DNA of 64,000 nucleotides from positions 1,693,279 to 1,757,278 of the forward strand of contig CM030937.1 of the NCBI GenBank assembly GCA_018136815.1, given 5' to 3'. Position numbers and translations under genes: made by a program. Position 1 is the stretch's first letter. Each line of letters opens with the position of its first letter. Of this stretch, positions 38,779 to 48,077 are shown one piece after another. Source of the stretch: Isochrysis galbana (taxonomy: Eukaryota; Haptophyta; Isochrysidales; Isochrysidaceae). The notes under the pieces were generated by a model. The model was not told where the DNA came from. It saw only the letters and a list, made by a program, of their open reading frames with translations, and made no database searches.

Positions 38779-40443
38779 TAAGACCCGTAACAGGTTTGAT
38801 TTGAGCAATCTGGATATCTGGTCGGAGTTCAGATTTGGTATCCAGATAGTATCCGGATACCTCTGGAGCTCATTAGGAATATCCAGATAGATACTGATAG
38901 TCGGGCAGACATGCCAGATATGCCAGATATTCGGAATATCCGGGTATTAGAAACTTATTATTATTCTCCCGGCCACCTTAAATAGATCGACGCCCCTCCG
39001 CCACCGTCGCCTCCACCGCCCTCACCGCCGCCTCCCTCACCGCCACCGCCTTCACCGCCGCCTCCCTCGCCACCGCCGCCTTCGCCGCCGCCTCCCGCCT
39101 CCCTCGCCACCGCAGCCTTCGCCGCCGCCGCCTTCACCGCCGCACCGCCGCCGCCTTCGCCGCCGCCGCCGTCACCACCGCCTCCCTCGCCGCCGCCGTC
39201 ACCACCGCCTCCCTCGCCGCCACCGCCTTCACCGCCGCCTCCCTCACCGCCGTCTCCCTCACCGCCGCCTCCCTCACCTCTCACCTCCGCCACCCTCACC
39301 ACCGCCGCCGTCTCCGCAACCACCATCAATCACCACCGCCTCCCTCACCGCCGCCGCCTTCTCCCCCGCCTCCCTCCCCGCCACCGCCTTCACCGCCACC
39401 GCCCTCCCCGCCACCGCCTTCACCACCGCCGCCCTCGCCTCCGCCGCCCTCACCGCCGCCTCCCTCACCGCCGCCTCCCTCACCGCCGCCTCCCTCACCG
39501 CCGCCTCCCTCACCGCCGCCTCCCTCACCGCCGCCTCCCTCACCGCCGCCTCCCTCACCTTGCCACCCTCACCACCGCCGCCATCTCCGCCACCACCATC
39601 ACCACCGCCTCCCTCACCGCCGCCGCCTTCTCCCCCGCCTCCCTCCCTGCCACCGCCGTCACCATCGCCGCCTTCACCGCCGCCACGTGCAGCCGAACGA
39701 GGCCCCCTCGCCTCCTGCAATCCGCCTCCCGCAGAACGTGCGGGAAGCCGGTCACTGCGTCGTCAACCTGCCACCCCTCCACACCGGGCACGAAAAGCTG
39801 CCTGTGCGGGTGCGGTCGCCCCCGGAGCGGGCGGAAGCCGGCCCTCGTCACCTCCGCGTTCGGCTTCACCGGCTGGGGGAGGAGGCGGAGACGCCCATCC
39901 GCGGAGGTGACGAGGGGGTGGAGAGGGGGGGGGGGGGAAGAGAGATTTACCGGCATCCATTTTCTCATGGTTAACTTTCTCATGGTAACCATCAACTCGC
40001 AAGACAGCCGTCGACGGCTGCGTGCCCCCCTCGGCTCTCCGCTCACTCCCTTGTGATTACATGAATAAGTATGATGTTTTATGGAATTACATGATGTCAG
40101 TAGCTACTCGCCCTCTCCCTCTCGATCCATAATACAAGCAAACACTTCAGCGCGCGGAGACAGATGTCCGTTGTCATACGAAAACAGGAGTTTCATTGAA
40201 GAATACCAAATGAAGGGTAACGGAGCGAGAGAGATCGAATTGAGGCGATTCTCAACAACGGTATCTGGATATATGACGGATAACCGGGTACCTGGAAGTA
40301 TCTGGTATGCCAGGATTTACTATCTGGATATCCGGCTGCCTGGTAGCGCGGCGCACGATCCCTACCTGGATACCTGGATCCGTCTACTTAATAGGCAAAG
40401 ATACCTATTATCTAGATATCTGGTAAACCGGTTACGGGTCTTA
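38779..40443. mobile_element. hAT-type element, 1665 bp, 8-bp TSD, carrying a triplet-rich satellite
   Basis: The termini TAAGACCCGTAACAGGTTT and, inverted, TAAGACCCGTAACCGGTTT differ at one of 19 bases. Perfect 8-bp duplications CTCCCCAG flank it at 38771-38778 and 40444-40451. Subterminal regions on both sides (38810-38950 and 40255-40430) repeat CTGGATATCTGG/ATCCGGATACC motifs. The interior is a long CC(G/T)CC-type repeat (38985-39690) and a short GC-rich unique part with an inverted repeat (CCTCGTCACCTCCGCG at about 39846 and its complement at about 39902). No transposase is visible, so it is non-autonomous and appears to have captured or expanded the satellite. Confidence 0.88.
38985..39690. 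repeat. GCC/TCC triplet-rich satellite with 15-bp higher-order unit
   Basis: The plus strand is a chain of CCGCCGCC, CCTCCCTCA and CACCGCC blocks. From about 39446 to 39555, a 15-bp unit CCGCCGCCTCCCTCA is repeated at least seven times in tandem. Frames in all phases are open (Pro/Ser-rich on plus, Gly/Glu- or Ala/Val-rich on minus). That is a property of the repeat and not evidence for a gene. Confidence 0.8.
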
Positions 40444-40452
40444 CTCCCCAGC

Positions 40453-40548
40453 TCGGACGCTCGGACTCGAACCGCGAGCACCAAGCACCGAGCGCCGAGA
40501 GCCTAGCGGGTGGCACCATACCACCATACCACCGAGCCACTAGTCCGC
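40453..40548 (-). ncRNA. tRNA-like sequence with pol III A and B boxes (possibly SINE head or tRNA relic)
   Basis: On the minus strand, GGTTCGAGTCC (40463-40473) is a perfect B box and TGGCTCGGTGG (40529-40539) a near A box, spaced as in a long-variable-arm tRNA. Possible acceptor halves (GCGGACT at one end, CGTCCGA at the other) pair only partly, and I cannot fold a convincing anticodon arm. It is separated from the hAT-type element by that element's target duplication. It might be a degenerate tRNA-Ser/Leu or a tRNA-derived SINE. Covariance-model scoring would decide. Confidence 0.3.
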
Positions 40549-40678
40549 CACGCATTGTAAGAGTTTAGAGATCAAATGCGCTTAAACTTTTCGCCTTTTC
40601 GCCCCCTTCCCCTTGCGCTTGCGCCCCCTCCCTCTTGCAGCTCAGCACAGCGTCTGCCCGAAACCTAACTCTAATCAG

Positions 40679-41135
40679 TGATGGTGCATCAGTACTGACG
40701 TCAGTTTTTACATCAGTGTCAGTTCACCTCAAGCTGACAACTGATGTCAATTGTCAGTTGTCAGCAGTCAGCAGGTTGGAGCGGTGGAGTGGGGAGAAAA
40801 ACAAAACACGCAGTCCTCTTTACTTTCTACAGCCAAAGAAAAAAAGTAAAACAAGTCAATCTGGGGTTTGAATCCGTGCCCAGCATCGCATACCGCACGC
40901 ACAGAGCAACCTGAGCCGCTAGGGGCCCGTTGTTGGATGATAGCGGGCGTTTTGTGGTGTATTTAGAGTGTTGCAACTTGCAGCAAAGACACATGTCGCT
41001 GATGTCAGCTGATATTTTGCTCGCTCAGAGCCTTTGAGGTGATGTCAGCTGATAGACCTCATCAGCTGACATCAGCTACTGATGTCAGTGTTAGCTCGAA
41101 GTTGGTGTCAGCTAACGGACTGATGCACCATCACG
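40679..41135. mobile_element. TIR element, 457 bp, no recognisable TSD
   Basis: GTGATGGTGCATCAGT at the left end is repeated inverted at the right end (16 bp perfect). Subterminal CTGATGTCAGCTGA/ACATCAGTGTCAG motifs and a right-end AGTCCGTTAGCTGACACC are closely similar in layout to the element at 62085-62555 (AGTCCGTAAGC, ACATCAGTACT). So it belongs to the same or a sister family, but flanking 8-mers do not match. A tRNA-like GGGTTTGAATCC lies within it at about 40865. No coding capacity. Confidence 0.6.
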
Positions 41136-41577
41136 GTCATGCGTGCCGTCGCCAGGCGGGGTAGCTAGTACGTGTGGCTAGCGGCAGTACGTGGCAGTAG
41201 CGGTACTGAATCTCATCATAAGGAAAAATCGAAGCGCGCTGAGCGCTGAAGGTTGCCCTTGCATCGCTTGCAAGAGTTGTGTTGATGAACCTGAACCTAT
41301 TCCTATAGCGCATACGGTAACGCTCCCCCGCTCCCCCGCTGTAACTGCACACCAGCGCGCCCAACCCCCCCCCCGCTCCGGCGCGATACCCATCCAAATG
41401 CTTGGCGCAACGGACGTGGCCACAAGCCGCCATTGTGGCTACGGTCCACCACCTCTCTTGAGTAACCCGTGCACGGCGTCGATCTCGGCGGCCGATGGGG
41501 TAAGCCAATCTGCAACAGCACCAGCCACACGCACAGGACACTGGAACCTGGAAATGGTGGAACGGCGTTGGGAGTGC
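41136..41577. other. 3' flank of SURF2, no supported gene
   Basis: Overlapping short frames on both strands without domain content. Confidence 0.4.
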
Positions 41578-43108
41578 CTATCGTCCATTGCGCCTCGACC
41601 CGGAACGCCCGCCTTGCCGGCCGCCAAAACCACCGGTCTTGCGCCCTCCTCGTGCAGTTTGAGCAAGGAACCTCTCGCGCCTGGCTGCCTTGCGTGCCGC
41701 ACCCGATCCTGGTGCTCCATGCACACCACCACCTGGCCGCCCGCGACCTGTGGGCACGGAGCCTGCACCTGGGATTGACAGGGACTCCTCTTCGTCCCCA
41801 TCCTTTCGCCCAGAGGAGCTTGCACCGGAATCCTTGGCCATGGGCGACTTTCTCTTCTTTGTCGAGCTGCTTCCGTTCGCCACGGCCGACTCCCGCGAGA
41901 AGCCGGCCTTCGTTGTCTTCAAGCTTTTGGCTGGACCGTTTGGCGCCTTGGATCTAGTTGCATCAAGTTGACGCTTTCGGCTTGCCTGGGCGCCGCGCAC
42001 CCAGAACTCGTCGCTCTCACTCCCTGACTTTCCACCGACCTCATCGCCGTCATTGTCCGCCCCTTCACCGTCGACATCACCATCTGCGTTCTCATCACTG
42101 CTACCCTTCACAGAGCCATTTTGGGCTGCCTCGAGTTTCTCCCTATCCCAAAATGGTATGCCCTCCTTGAACAGCATCATTTCCCGCCGTACATCGGAGT
42201 CAGAGTCCTCATCAGAGTCGGAAGCCTCACCCTCGGAGCTTGGAGAAATCTGGGCCCGGGCAAAGTCGCGCGCCGAAGCAGATTCGGGCTCAGATTGAGC
42301 CACGCCCTCCTTGCTGTCGCCCTCTTCCCAAAAGGGACGGCCCTCCATGAAGGCCTCCTCCTCGTCCAGCTCGGCCTCGCTCTCTTCGCCGCCGTCACCG
42401 TCTACATCCTGACTGCTCTCGTCGGCCGAGTCTGGGCCGCTCTCGCTTGCCGAGTCTGCGCTGCATTCACCATTTGAGCCCNNNNNNNNNNNNNNNNNNN
42501 NNNNNNNNNNNNNNNNNNNNNNNNNNNNNNNNNNNNNNNNNNNNNNNNNNNNNNNNNNNNNNNNNNNNNNNNNNNNNNNNNTCGCTGTTGTCGCTTACCG
42601 AGTCCTCGCCACCCTCGGCGCGCTCATCCTCCTCTGGACCCCACTCAGCATCATATTTCTGCCCTCCAGCGTGGTGCTCACCGGGCGCACGCTCCTCCCA
42701 CGCGCGCCTTTTCGCTTCCCTCTTCGCGGCTCGTTCTGCCTCGGCCGCTATCCTCGCCTTCTCCTGCGCGAGCAGCTTCTGGAACCTCTTGCCATTCACA
42801 TGGCCTTCCACCGTCTTGGGCTGCCTCGAGACTGGCATGCGGCTCAGCGTACAGAACATGAGGTGTGGATCGCGCTTGTGTGGCACAAGGTATGGCGCGT
42901 GCTGATCGAAGTCGTACGCCTGCATCGCCGCCCGTTTGCGGTACGTCTTGCCTGCCCAGTGAGCCAGCAGCAGAGGCAGCTGGGGGGCGACTTCGTGTGC
43001 GGTGGTTTTGCAGAGCACCTTGCCCGAAGGGAGGAGGGATGCGTCCGGGTGCGAGGCGAGGAAGTGGGAGACATCGGGCGAGAGAGGCGGAGGAGGAGAG
43101 GACGTCAT
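41578..43108 (-). CDS. SURF2: Surfeit locus protein 2 homologue (interrupted by assembly gap)
   Basis: A nuclear/nucleolar protein of the SURF2 family; the molecular function is poorly known. Minus strand from the ATG at 43108 (MTSSPPPPLSPDVSHFL) to TGA at 41578. The conserved N-terminal region is clear: HPDASLLPSGKVLCKTTAHEV (about 19-39), GKTYRKR, YDFDQHAPYLVPHKRDPHLM, FCTLSR and HVNGKRFQKLLAQEK (to about residue 120). An acidic Ser/Asp/Glu-rich middle follows, containing the 100-N gap. The C-terminal half has FWEEGDSKEG and SDEDSDSDV stretches, a KKRK basic signal, and ends in an RG/GG-rich tail (ARGGRKTGGFGGRQGGRSG). The true gap size is unknown, so the total length (about 500 aa) is uncertain. 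The upstream (GA)n is CT on the coding strand. Confidence 0.82.
42482..42581. other. assembly gap (100 N) inside SURF2
   Basis: Exactly 100 N, within the acidic low-complexity part of the gene. The next gap begins 20,000 bases after this one ends. Confidence 0.99.
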
Positions 43109-43248
43109 GCCGAAAGAGAAGAGGGGGAGGGAGGGAAAAAGAGAGGGAGAGAGGGGGGGGGGGGGCGGGGCGGAGGGAAGGGCGAGAAGGAGAGAGGGAG
43201 GGGGAGAGAGAGAGCGAGAGCGAGAGAGAGAAAGGAGGGGGGGGCGGC

Positions 43249-43300
<52 letters not shown>

Positions 43301-43305
43301 GAGGC
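43109..43305. repeat. (GA)n/G-rich tract upstream of SURF2
   Basis: GGGAGAGAG and a pure (GA)n run at about 43252-43294. CT-rich on the coding strand of SURF2, directly before the start codon. Confidence 0.8.
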
Positions 43306-43450
43306 GATGGAGAGCCGCGCGGCCCACGGAACGCGTCGTCTCCCGACAAGACGGACTCTTCTTACGAGTAGTAAGTACTACTAGTCAGCATACTCCTACA
43401 GATATAAAGTCAACTCTGATTCTCACACAGCTGCCCCGCTGCCCCCTCCT

Positions 43451-43882
43451 TGGGGTTGACGTAAGTTTTGTAAAAAATTTTGTCAAATTTGGGTGGTCAA
43501 TCGAAATCGAAATTTTTGACCAAAATTTGGGGCCTTTCACTTGGAAAGAAACAAAACTTGGGGGGCCGCGCGGAGATTGGAAGATGCGACACGCGACACG
43601 CGAGGAGAGAGAGAGGCGCAGCAGGGCGCCGGCTCACGCCCTCGCCTCGTCCCCCAGCTGACGACCCATAACATCTTTCCTCCCTAGCATGAAGGTTTGG
43701 CACGACGTGGTCCACTACGCAGTCGTCGTCGAAGGTGCGAGGGAGAGTGTTATAGGGTTATAATAGGACAAAATTTTCGAAAGCGTCAAAATTTTGATCA
43801 AAATTTAGGTGCCCAACCCCCAAATTTTGACAACAAAATTTGGGCCCTTACAAAACAAAACTTACGTCAAAGCCAACCCCCT
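43451..43882. mobile_element. probable TIR element, ~430 bp
   Basis: GGGGTTGACGTAAGTTTTGT on the left and, inverted, GGGGTTGGCTTTGACGTAAGTTTTGT-like on the right; the 14-bp core GACGTAAGTTTTGT is perfect. Both ends carry several CAAAATTTGGGG motifs resembling the subterminal repeats of the hAT element at 19.4 kb. A CCCCTCCT octamer flanks both sides (43443-43450 and 43883-43890), but the context is C/T-rich, so the duplication may be chance. No transposase. Confidence 0.6.
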
Positions 43883-43890
43883 CCCCTCCT

Positions 43891-44335
43891 CCCCTAAAAA
43901 AAACCATTCCATAGTCTCGCCTCGCACGCGGCTGTTGGTCTCTGTCGTACAGCCGCGCCTAAATAGAAAAGTGCAGCGTTTTCGGCCAAAATAAATTATT
44001 TTCAAAATATGCAGTGCATATATGCAAAACATAAAATATGAAAAAAACAAAAAACTCCCCCAAATCTGCAATCTGCAATCTGCAATCTGAAGCAAAAAAT
44101 ACAAAATACAAAATGTGTGCCGTGTGCGAGCAACGAGCGGCGGCGCGGGGGCGCGCACAAAGTTTTGCGCTAAAGAACAATCAATAATGACCATGAGCAA
44201 GCAAAGTCGTAGACGTAGAAAAAGTAGCACGTGTGGGTGGACGCAGTGGCGCACTAGCCCTCCCCCATCCACCCCCCCCCCCCCAGGCAGCTTGCCTTCA
44301 TTTGGTCTCCTTTCCCTCCGTTCCGGCGGCTGAGG
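43891..44335. other. AT-rich intergenic
   Basis: Contains the triplicated CAATCTG (44070-44090) and ACAAAATAC repeats. No gene seen. Confidence 0.45.
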
Positions 44336-44395
44336 TGTCGTTCCGTCAATTGTGGGACATCAGTCGAATTGAGCGATCAAATGTCCACAGTTATT
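44336..44395. repeat. end sequence of the GTTCCGTCAA element family
   Basis: AGGTGTCGTTCCGTCAATTG followed by TGGGACATCAGTCGAATTGA and GCGATC is repeated almost identically at 46741-46800, where it forms the left end of the element inside the GNAT gene. Here the matching opposite end may be the one at 46054-46108, which would make a 1.77-kb element containing the beta/gamma-crystallin-like gene. Confidence 0.65.
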
Positions 44396-44462
44396 TAAAA
44401 TTAAATAACACTGCGTGGGGATAACAACTACATGCAGTTTACTGAATAGTATCAACTGAGCA

Positions 44463-44730
44463 CCATTGTGCACGCCGTGCGCATTGGGCACGGCGCGGTG
44501 TCCCCCCCCCCCGCGGAGACGCCGTGCGTGCGAATCCCGATTTTTTCTCTCTGCGTGCCGCCTAATGCGCACAATTACGTAAATGTGCAATATAAGAGAT
44601 GTTTCGTTGCGCAGCACCTGTGATGGCTTGCAATCACAATGTGCACGCCGCGCATGGGCACGGCGCGATGTGCATCGGCCCCCCCGCGGAGACGCCGTGC
44701 GTGCGCATTTCGACTTTTTCCGGGGACTCG
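44463..44730. repeat. two ~85-bp GC-rich direct repeats
   Basis: CATTGTGCACGCCGTGCGCA...GCACGGCGCGGTG...CGCGGAGACGCCGTGCGTGC at 44463-44546 recurs at 44636-44726 with small changes. Each contains nested GCACGGCG/CGCCGTGC inverted repeats. The intervening 90 bp is unrelated. No coding function visible. Confidence 0.65.
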
Positions 44731-44897
44731 CACGGCGTGCGCTCGACGAAACTTTCCACCTCGCGCATGTGATTGCCACTCATCATGCGCACGGCGTGCA
44801 CGCATCTGGAACTTCCAGAGAGTCTTCTTCCCCTCCCAGGCACCTTTCCACACGCTCTCCTCTTCCCCTCCTCCTCCACAAGCCTCGCTCCTTCGAC

Positions 44898-45071
44898 ATG
44901 GGCCAGTACTTTGTCTTCATCGCCAAGCGACTCGGTCACCGCACCTACGAGGAGATCCGCGCCCCAGCCTTGAAACCCCGCGGTTGGTGTGAACGCCACG
45001 TCCTCCACCTTCTCTTGTTCAAGGCAGAGACGCGCTGCGCAGAGGGGCGACGCTGCCCACCGGGTTTGTAG
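44898..45071 (+). CDS. hypothetical short exon or protein (57 codons)
   Basis: GACATGG context start, MGQYFVFIAKRLGHRTYEEI and on to a stop at 45069-45071, preceded by a pyrimidine-rich leader. A GCG|GTTGGTG donor-like site after about codon 29 may end the exon. No recognised family. The reverse strand also has an open frame, so support is weak. Confidence 0.25.
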   Translation: MGQYFVFIAKRLGHRTYEEIRAPALKPRGWCERHVLHLLLFKAETRCAEGRRCPPGL

Positions 45072-45138
45072 TGGCCCTCGTCGTCAGTGGAGAGAGGCTC
45101 TCACGTGGCAGTGCGCCGCCGATTGGAGCGAGGATTCC

Positions 45139-45789
45139 TCACTTCGCGCATTTGACGTCGAGGGTGGAGATGTCGTTCGCCTTGAACTTGTTCAACCCGT
45201 ACTCGTTTCCTCTTTCGTACCTTGCGCCTCCAAAAAGCGTTCCCTTCGCGCCTCCTTTGTTGGTGTGCTCGTAGACAAGTGCTCTACAGTCGTCGCGGAC
45301 ACTGATTCCTAGAATCTTGTCGTTCAGATCATGGTCGGTCAAGTTATACACATCTTGCCCGAAACCCTGTTTGCGATCGACTTTCCCATCCTTCCAGTAA
45401 ACGACCACAGGGGGATTTTTACTGTCATTTGAGGGAGCAGCCTCACTCTTCGATTCCTCCACATTCCTGACAATGGAGTCTGCGCTCTTGTCCATCATCT
45501 TGGAAAGTGTAGTGCGGATCAAGCTCCCGTTCAGCTTGCTCACGTTGTCAGCGGCTGTTCGATCGGTGCTGCACACGTAAGACTGGCCATAAAATGGCTG
45601 AAAGCCCGGGATTTTGGGTGCGGTGCACCACATTTTCTCATCGATCTTCTCGTTGAAGACTGAGCCGTACTTGTCCGAACACATGATGACTTCAGAATCA
45701 AACAGTCCAGACCCTGCCCGCGTCAATGCGCAGTACCCGGGCACGCGATGGGTGACTTCGGGATCGGCTATGTTGAGAGTATTTGACAT
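45139..45789 (-). CDS. beta/gamma-crystallin-like domain protein
   Basis: A 216-aa single-exon frame from the ATG at 45789 to TGA at 45139. The N-terminal two thirds (MSNTLNIADPEVTHRVPGYC...) are unfamiliar, with five cysteines and a Ser/Asn-rich middle. The C-terminal ~60 residues (ILGISVRDDCRALVYEHTNK, GGAKGTLFGGARYERGNEYG, NDISTLDVKC) fit a beta/gamma-crystallin Greek-key motif: the YEHxNxGG hairpin, an aromatic/Gly core and the ND(I/K)SSL calcium-site pattern. These domains bind Ca2+ in microbes and protists. GC is lower than in the housekeeping genes, and the gene lies between two ends of a repeated element. Family call is by pattern only. Confidence 0.6.
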   Translation of the reverse strand: MSNTLNIADPEVTHRVPGYCALTRAGSGLFDSEVIMCSDKYGSVFNEKIDEKMWCTAPKIPGFQPFYGQSYVCSTDRTAADNVSKLNGSLIRTTLSKMMDKSADSIVRNVEESKSEAAPSNDSKNPPVVVYWKDGKVDRKQGFGQDVYNLTDHDLNDKILGISVRDDCRALVYEHTNKGGAKGTLFGGARYERGNEYGLNKFKANDISTLDVKCAK

Positions 45790-46053
45790 ATTGGAGGGGG
45801 GGGGGTCCTAACATACCCTATATTTTTTTTTCGGCGGGCTGGGAGTGGTGACTGCCTATCGAGTGACGCCACGCCCTTGCCCCACGCTGTCGGGGGGGGG
45901 GGCATCCTCAAGGCAGTGACGCGCATCCGGTGGGAGGACACGCGTGGCTCGCGGGGCGACACTGCCCACCGGCTTGTCGAGCAGCAGCGCCCACGTGCGC
46001 TCCATGTAGTGGCGTGTTTTGGGTTAACGAGACTGGTTGAAAAAGAAAACATG

Positions 46054-46108
46054 CACATCTGGGTGGAAAAAAATAATAACCTGGTCCTCTTTTGACGGAA
46101 CGCGACTT
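46054..46108. repeat. opposite end of the GTTCCGTCAA element family
   Basis: AATAATAACCTGGTCCTCTT then TTGACGGAACGCGACTT matches 46990-47034, the right end of the GNAT-inserted element. In inverted orientation it pairs with the 44336 end (GTTCCGTCAA core). The sequence after it (46109-46240) reads as a plausible plus-strand exon fragment (LYETPGPLAAAAAQRCLAHA) with no family match. Confidence 0.55.
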
Positions 46109-46542
46109 TGCCTGCGCGACCGCCACCAGCTCTACGAGACGCCGGGGCCCCTCGCCGCCGCGGCCGCGCAGCGGTGCCTCGCCCACGCCGACGCGGTCTG
46201 CCCGTCCGGCGGCCCGTCCGGCGCCGTCAACCGTCAACCGTCAAGGCGGCTTGCCTTCATTTGGTAGCTCCAGCCTCGCCGCGACCGATCTTGATTGATG
46301 GTGTTCTCGGACCGTGACGTGACAGGTGCCTGAAGTGGAACAGGGGCTGTAGCGTAGTCTCTGTAGGCGGGGCTCCGGAGAGCGAAAAACGCGGCCTCAG
46401 CCGTCAGCCGGCAATTTTGGCTCGCTTGCGGCACTTGGGGTTGGGCTGGATCGGATGCTAGGCAGAGGGTCTTCCTCCCACAGCTCAGCTTCCCCCAACA
46501 TAGCTGTGCTCAATTCGGGATCCTCGGGTACTTACTTGAAGG

Positions 46543-47286
46543 CTAGCGTCCACAGGAGTGGCCTCTATCTACGTTTGAATCGACGACGGCCGAGCGGTCG
46601 AGCGCTTCCTCACCGAGCCACGGATGTCTCAAACGAAGCGAGGAGGCCTCAAGCCGACGGAGAACTCCACTCAGGGCTACCCGGAAGCCCACGCGAGCAT
46701 ACAACGAGACGGGCCCCGACTCGAGCAACGTCCACAACTAAGGTGTCGTTCCGTCAATTGTGGGACATCAGTCGAATTGAGCGATCGAATTTCCACAGAG
46801 TTCTATTTTAAAATTAAATGCAGACTAGCATAACAACTTTTTTTTCTCTGCTTTCCCCCGCGGCGCATGGGGGACGCCGTGTCGGCGCTTTTTTTACAGC
46901 GGACGTGATTGCTCCACGGGCCCTGATATCCATCGTAGTGTTGCCATGTTACGGGTAAAAAACTTTTCGCACACACTGTAAAAAGAAATTAATAACAAAA
47001 AATCACCTGGCCCTCTTTTGACGGAACGCGACTTCAGAGGCCACAGGCGCCGCATCCCTAGCTCACGAGCGACACGCATCACTTCCCGTAACAAAGTCCT
47101 CCCAACGCCTTGACCGCGCCAATCAGGGGTCACCCAAAAGTCGCACAGCTCGCCCGAGCGCCCACCCGACAGCGGGTTCACGCGCACCAAGCCCTTCGTC
47201 GAAGCAACGGCGAACGCTCCTTTCGCGGGGCGCGAGTAGGACGGTGGGATATCGTCGCTCCAGTGCGAAAAAGGCACAACATGCAT
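46543..47286 (-). pseudogene. GNAT-family N-acetyltransferase gene split by an insertion
   Basis: The upstream part (ATG at 47286, MHVVPFSHWSDD) reads GELCDFWVTPDWRGQGVGRTLLREVMRVARELGMRRLW, whose RGQGVG is the acetyl-CoA-binding loop of GNAT enzymes. It then runs into a 304-bp element (46737-47040). Beyond it, from 46737 down to 46543, the remainder appears in frame with the original reading: TLLESGPVSLYARVGFR, the typical GNAT C-terminal motif. The five bases CCACA present on both sides of the insertion occur once in the predicted intact site. Simple removal between the duplications restores reading, so the gene was intact before insertion. GT-AG splicing across the element does not keep the frame with any good donor. 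The substrate is unknown. Confidence 0.75.
46737..47040. mobile_element. 304-bp insertion element in the GNAT gene, 5-bp TSD
   Basis: Ends ACTAAGGTGTCGTTCCGTCAA and, inverted, CCTCTGAAGTCGCGTTCCGTCAA, with shared GTTCCGTCAA. Flanked by CCACA at 46732-46736 and 47041-47045. The left end matches 44336-44395 and the right end matches 46054-46108. It is a non-autonomous copy with AT-rich interior (TTTAAAATTAAAT near 46806) and no coding capacity. The superfamily is uncertain: an eight-base duplication with changes would suggest hAT, but five bases are what I see. Confidence 0.7.
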
Positions 47287-47299
47287 CCTTCGCCGACCC

Positions 47300-48077
47300 A
47301 AGAGGCGCCTACCTGTCCTAGTCTGAATTTATACCAAGAGGGAGCGGTGCGAGGGGGACGACCCGCATCGCGTATTTGGAAACGAGGGGTACCAAATGAA
47401 GGCAAACGACCTCCCCCTCCCCCCTCCCCCCATCCTCACTGTCTAGTCTAGCTCCCTGGTCCTAGAGCCCTAGCCTTAACACATGCCATATCCATATCCA
47501 TATAAATAATGACCCGCATACATCCTTAGTTCGTAGTTCGCCCCCAGTCGTCAGTTGTCTACTCCGACTCCAGGCCGCAAGCCGGCAGCAGTTAACATGT
47601 TAATGTTAATATGTTTTAATATGGCCTTCGATCCTTCGTCCTTCGATCCCGTTGCTTTCAAGAAAACTAAGCACATCTTGCCTACGCGTGCTGTTTGCAT
47701 ATCGTCTGGCCATTGGAGCCGCCCAAAGGCCCTTGTTTTTTTGGCGACCATGGTTGGGGGGGGGTAGGGGGTAGGGGCGTATTAGGGGCGGCAGACTCGC
47801 GCCCATCGCACTGCGTGACACAAGACACAAGGTTGTGACGGAATCACAGATACCGGGGGGCAGGGGGGACCGAGGGCCGAGCCCCCCTCAACCCCCCAAA
47901 ATATGCATCAAATATGCAGAATACGTAGAGATATGCAAAATCACCGGACAAGGGCCAAAATCCGCAAAACATATCTTGCTTATATTTCTAAATTTCTATC
48001 CGGGCCTATCTCCCCTTACGTATCTATCTCTCTCCTCTCCTCTACAAGACTTAGTCGTAGTGTTTATAATCGTCACG
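47300..48077. other. intergenic and lipase leader
   Basis: Holds AT-rich AATATGCA/ATATGCAAA motifs at about 47900-47950, a G-rich patch at 47854-47880, and a pyrimidine-rich stretch (TCTCTCTCCTCTCCTCTAC, about 48026-48046) shortly before the lipase ATG. No separate gene supported. Confidence 0.45.

Noticed and set aside
38961..39720. Gly/Glu- and Ala/Val-rich long frames
   Set aside because: Produced by a triplet satellite inside a hAT-type element; open in all frames.
44634..45008. Minus-strand frame of 124 codons opposite the small plus-strand frame
   Set aside because: Runs into the GC-rich direct repeats, has no domain, and its start is not in a plausible context.
46737..47040. The element in the GNAT gene as a functional intron
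   Set aside because: Available GT donors are weak or out of phase with the TTAG acceptor, and the flanking duplication fits transposition; left open only as a minor alternative.
47835..48077. Upstream extension of the lipase frame
   Set aside because: Leader includes AT-rich motifs and a CT tract; no protein-like sequence before the ATG at 48078.
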